From: Marinilongibacter aquaticus
Lineage (GTDB): Bacteria; Bacteroidota; Bacteroidia; Cytophagales; Spirosomataceae
Direction: 5' to 3'
NCBI RefSeq assembly: GCF_020149935.1
Contig: NZ_CP083757.1
Span: 1,302,001 to 1,366,000 of the forward strand
DNA: 64,000 nucleotides
A program made the translations under genes and the position numbers. Below, one piece after another: positions 63,417-64,000 of the stretch (its first letter is position 1; the number at the start of each line of letters is the position of its first letter). A model generated the notes under the pieces. The model was not told the DNA's origin and ran no database searches. It worked only from the letters and a program-made list of their open reading frames with translations.

Positions 63417-64000
63417 TTACTCTGCCCGACTAGCCTTTACCTCAAATTGGCCCATCAAAGTACCTTGAAGGTGGTCTTCATCCACCTGATCTAGCTGCAC
63501 TTCTAAATTATACCCTTGAGCTTCGAAATATAGGGTGAGATGCCCTGTACCCTCCTCGATTTTATCCAAAATAATAGCTTCGGTGCCACCAGTCTTTGGT
63601 GTCATGGTTCCCTTCAAATCGCCGTTTTCTCTCACCAATTCCATCAACAATTCTGCGTCACCATTGGGTGTATCCAAAAACTGTGTGTCCCATTTCCCCA
63701 CGAAAGGATCATTGCTGGCTCTTTTCGCCACCACTTCAAACATATTCATCAGTTTACCCGACATGTTGGCTTCATCCACCTTTTCCAAAGTGGCATTCAA
63801 ATCATAACCCATCATTTTGAAATAAATGGTGATGCTCTGCCCGTTCTCCTCCACTTTATCCAATTGTACACCTTCGGCCTTTCCATCGGCATTTTGTGGT
63901 GTAATGGTACCTACCAAACTCTCGCCTTCACGTTGCAAATCCAAGAGCAATTCTGCATCGCCGTTCGGTGTATCCAAAAAGGTCGTTTGCCATTGTCCGA
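63417..64000 (-). CDS. Tandem-repeat beta-rich domain protein (5' partial)
   Basis: The gene runs off the window; the frame is open to base 64000. Two copies of one domain of about 95 residues are visible. Each begins W.T.FLDTPNGDAEL, then has .G...GT.TP, a D/E-rich strand with LDK[VI]EE, and ends MFEVVAKR or QFEVKASR. The layout is an up-and-down beta barrel of lipocalin type, perhaps an atypical fold for ligand or metal binding. It has no recognisable family. Whether more copies or a signal peptide lie upstream cannot be seen. Confidence 0.7.
   Translation of the reverse strand, partial: GQWQTTFLDTPNGDAELLLDLQREGESLVGTITPQNADGKAEGVQLDKVEENGQSITIYFKMMGYDLNATLEKVDEANMSGKLMNMFEVVAKRASNDPFVGKWDTQFLDTPNGDAELLMELVRENGDLKGTMTPKTGGTEAIILDKIEEGTGHLTLYFEAQGYNLEVQLDQVDEDHLQGTLMGQFEVKASRAE

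Noticed and set aside
1-64000. tRNA, rRNA, insertion sequences, prophage or integrase genes
   Set aside because: None could be recognised; no transposase, integrase or terminal inverted repeat was seen.

Overview
The window is Bacteroidota chromosome, most likely of the order Cytophagales. Supporting signs are a SusC/SusD outer-membrane pair, a further TonB-dependent receptor, many lipoproteins with late-signal cysteines, FtsX-type permeases, AraC regulators fused to cupin-like domains, -7 elements of the form TAnnTTTG, and starts with no clear Shine-Dalgarno sequence. The ThuA/PQQ-dehydrogenase/PKD/cytochrome c fusion is typical of Cytophagales. The genus is not determined. No rRNA, tRNA, insertion sequence, integrase or phage gene was seen.

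Layout. 1-8.4 kb: end of a glycosyltransferase, rarA, an NmrA-like reductase with an AraC regulator, an ECF sigma factor with a probable anti-sigma and a Spy-like protein, then a tightly overlapping run (YHYH lipoprotein, MORN-type lipoprotein, SCO1, glyoxalase) and a YgaP-like membrane protein. 8.7-26 kb: the ThuA/PQQ fusion, then mostly housekeeping genes (LOG-type hydrolase, rpiB, rbfA, LolE-like permease, M1 aminopeptidase, radical SAM protein, sulfurtransferase, membrane-anchored winged-helix regulator, glycyl-tRNA synthetase). 26.6-40 kb: nutrient-uptake and glycan genes (SusC/SusD, cytochrome/FG-GAP protein, TonB receptor with AraC regulator, two adjacent GH29 alpha-L-fucosidases). 40-49.3 kb: stress or small-molecule genes (GyrI-like, SRPBCC operon, SBF-like transporter, FtsX permease, SDR with AraC regulator, S41 peptidase, nucleoside-hydrolase-like protein). 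53.8-64 kb: two sulfatases, M16 peptidase, an epimerase, panD, a flippase-like protein, a zinc peptidase, and the end of a repeat-domain protein.

The standout is 49.4-53.8 kb, a compact type VI-B RNA-targeting CRISPR system. Cas13b (1109 aa) has both HEPN RxxxxH motifs (R127/H132 and R1060/H1065). Its stop overlaps the GTG start of a four-helix membrane protein resembling Csx27. Six identical 36-nt repeats separated by five 30-nt spacers follow 45 nt later, and a strong terminator closes the locus. No cas1/cas2 is present. The central part of cas13b is much more AT-rich than the flanking genes, which suggests acquisition by transfer. The likely logic is that Cas13b processes the array itself, crRNA-guided recognition of invader transcripts activates HEPN RNase activity, and the membrane protein modulates the response.

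Several smaller points deserve follow-up: two paralogous SDR + AraC cassettes 43 kb apart, a promoter for the SRPBCC operon overlaid by two identical 12-bp dyads, a direct repeat between an AraC gene and its neighbouring TonB receptor, and a 58-codon ORF or gene remnant in the gap before the SBF-like transporter.
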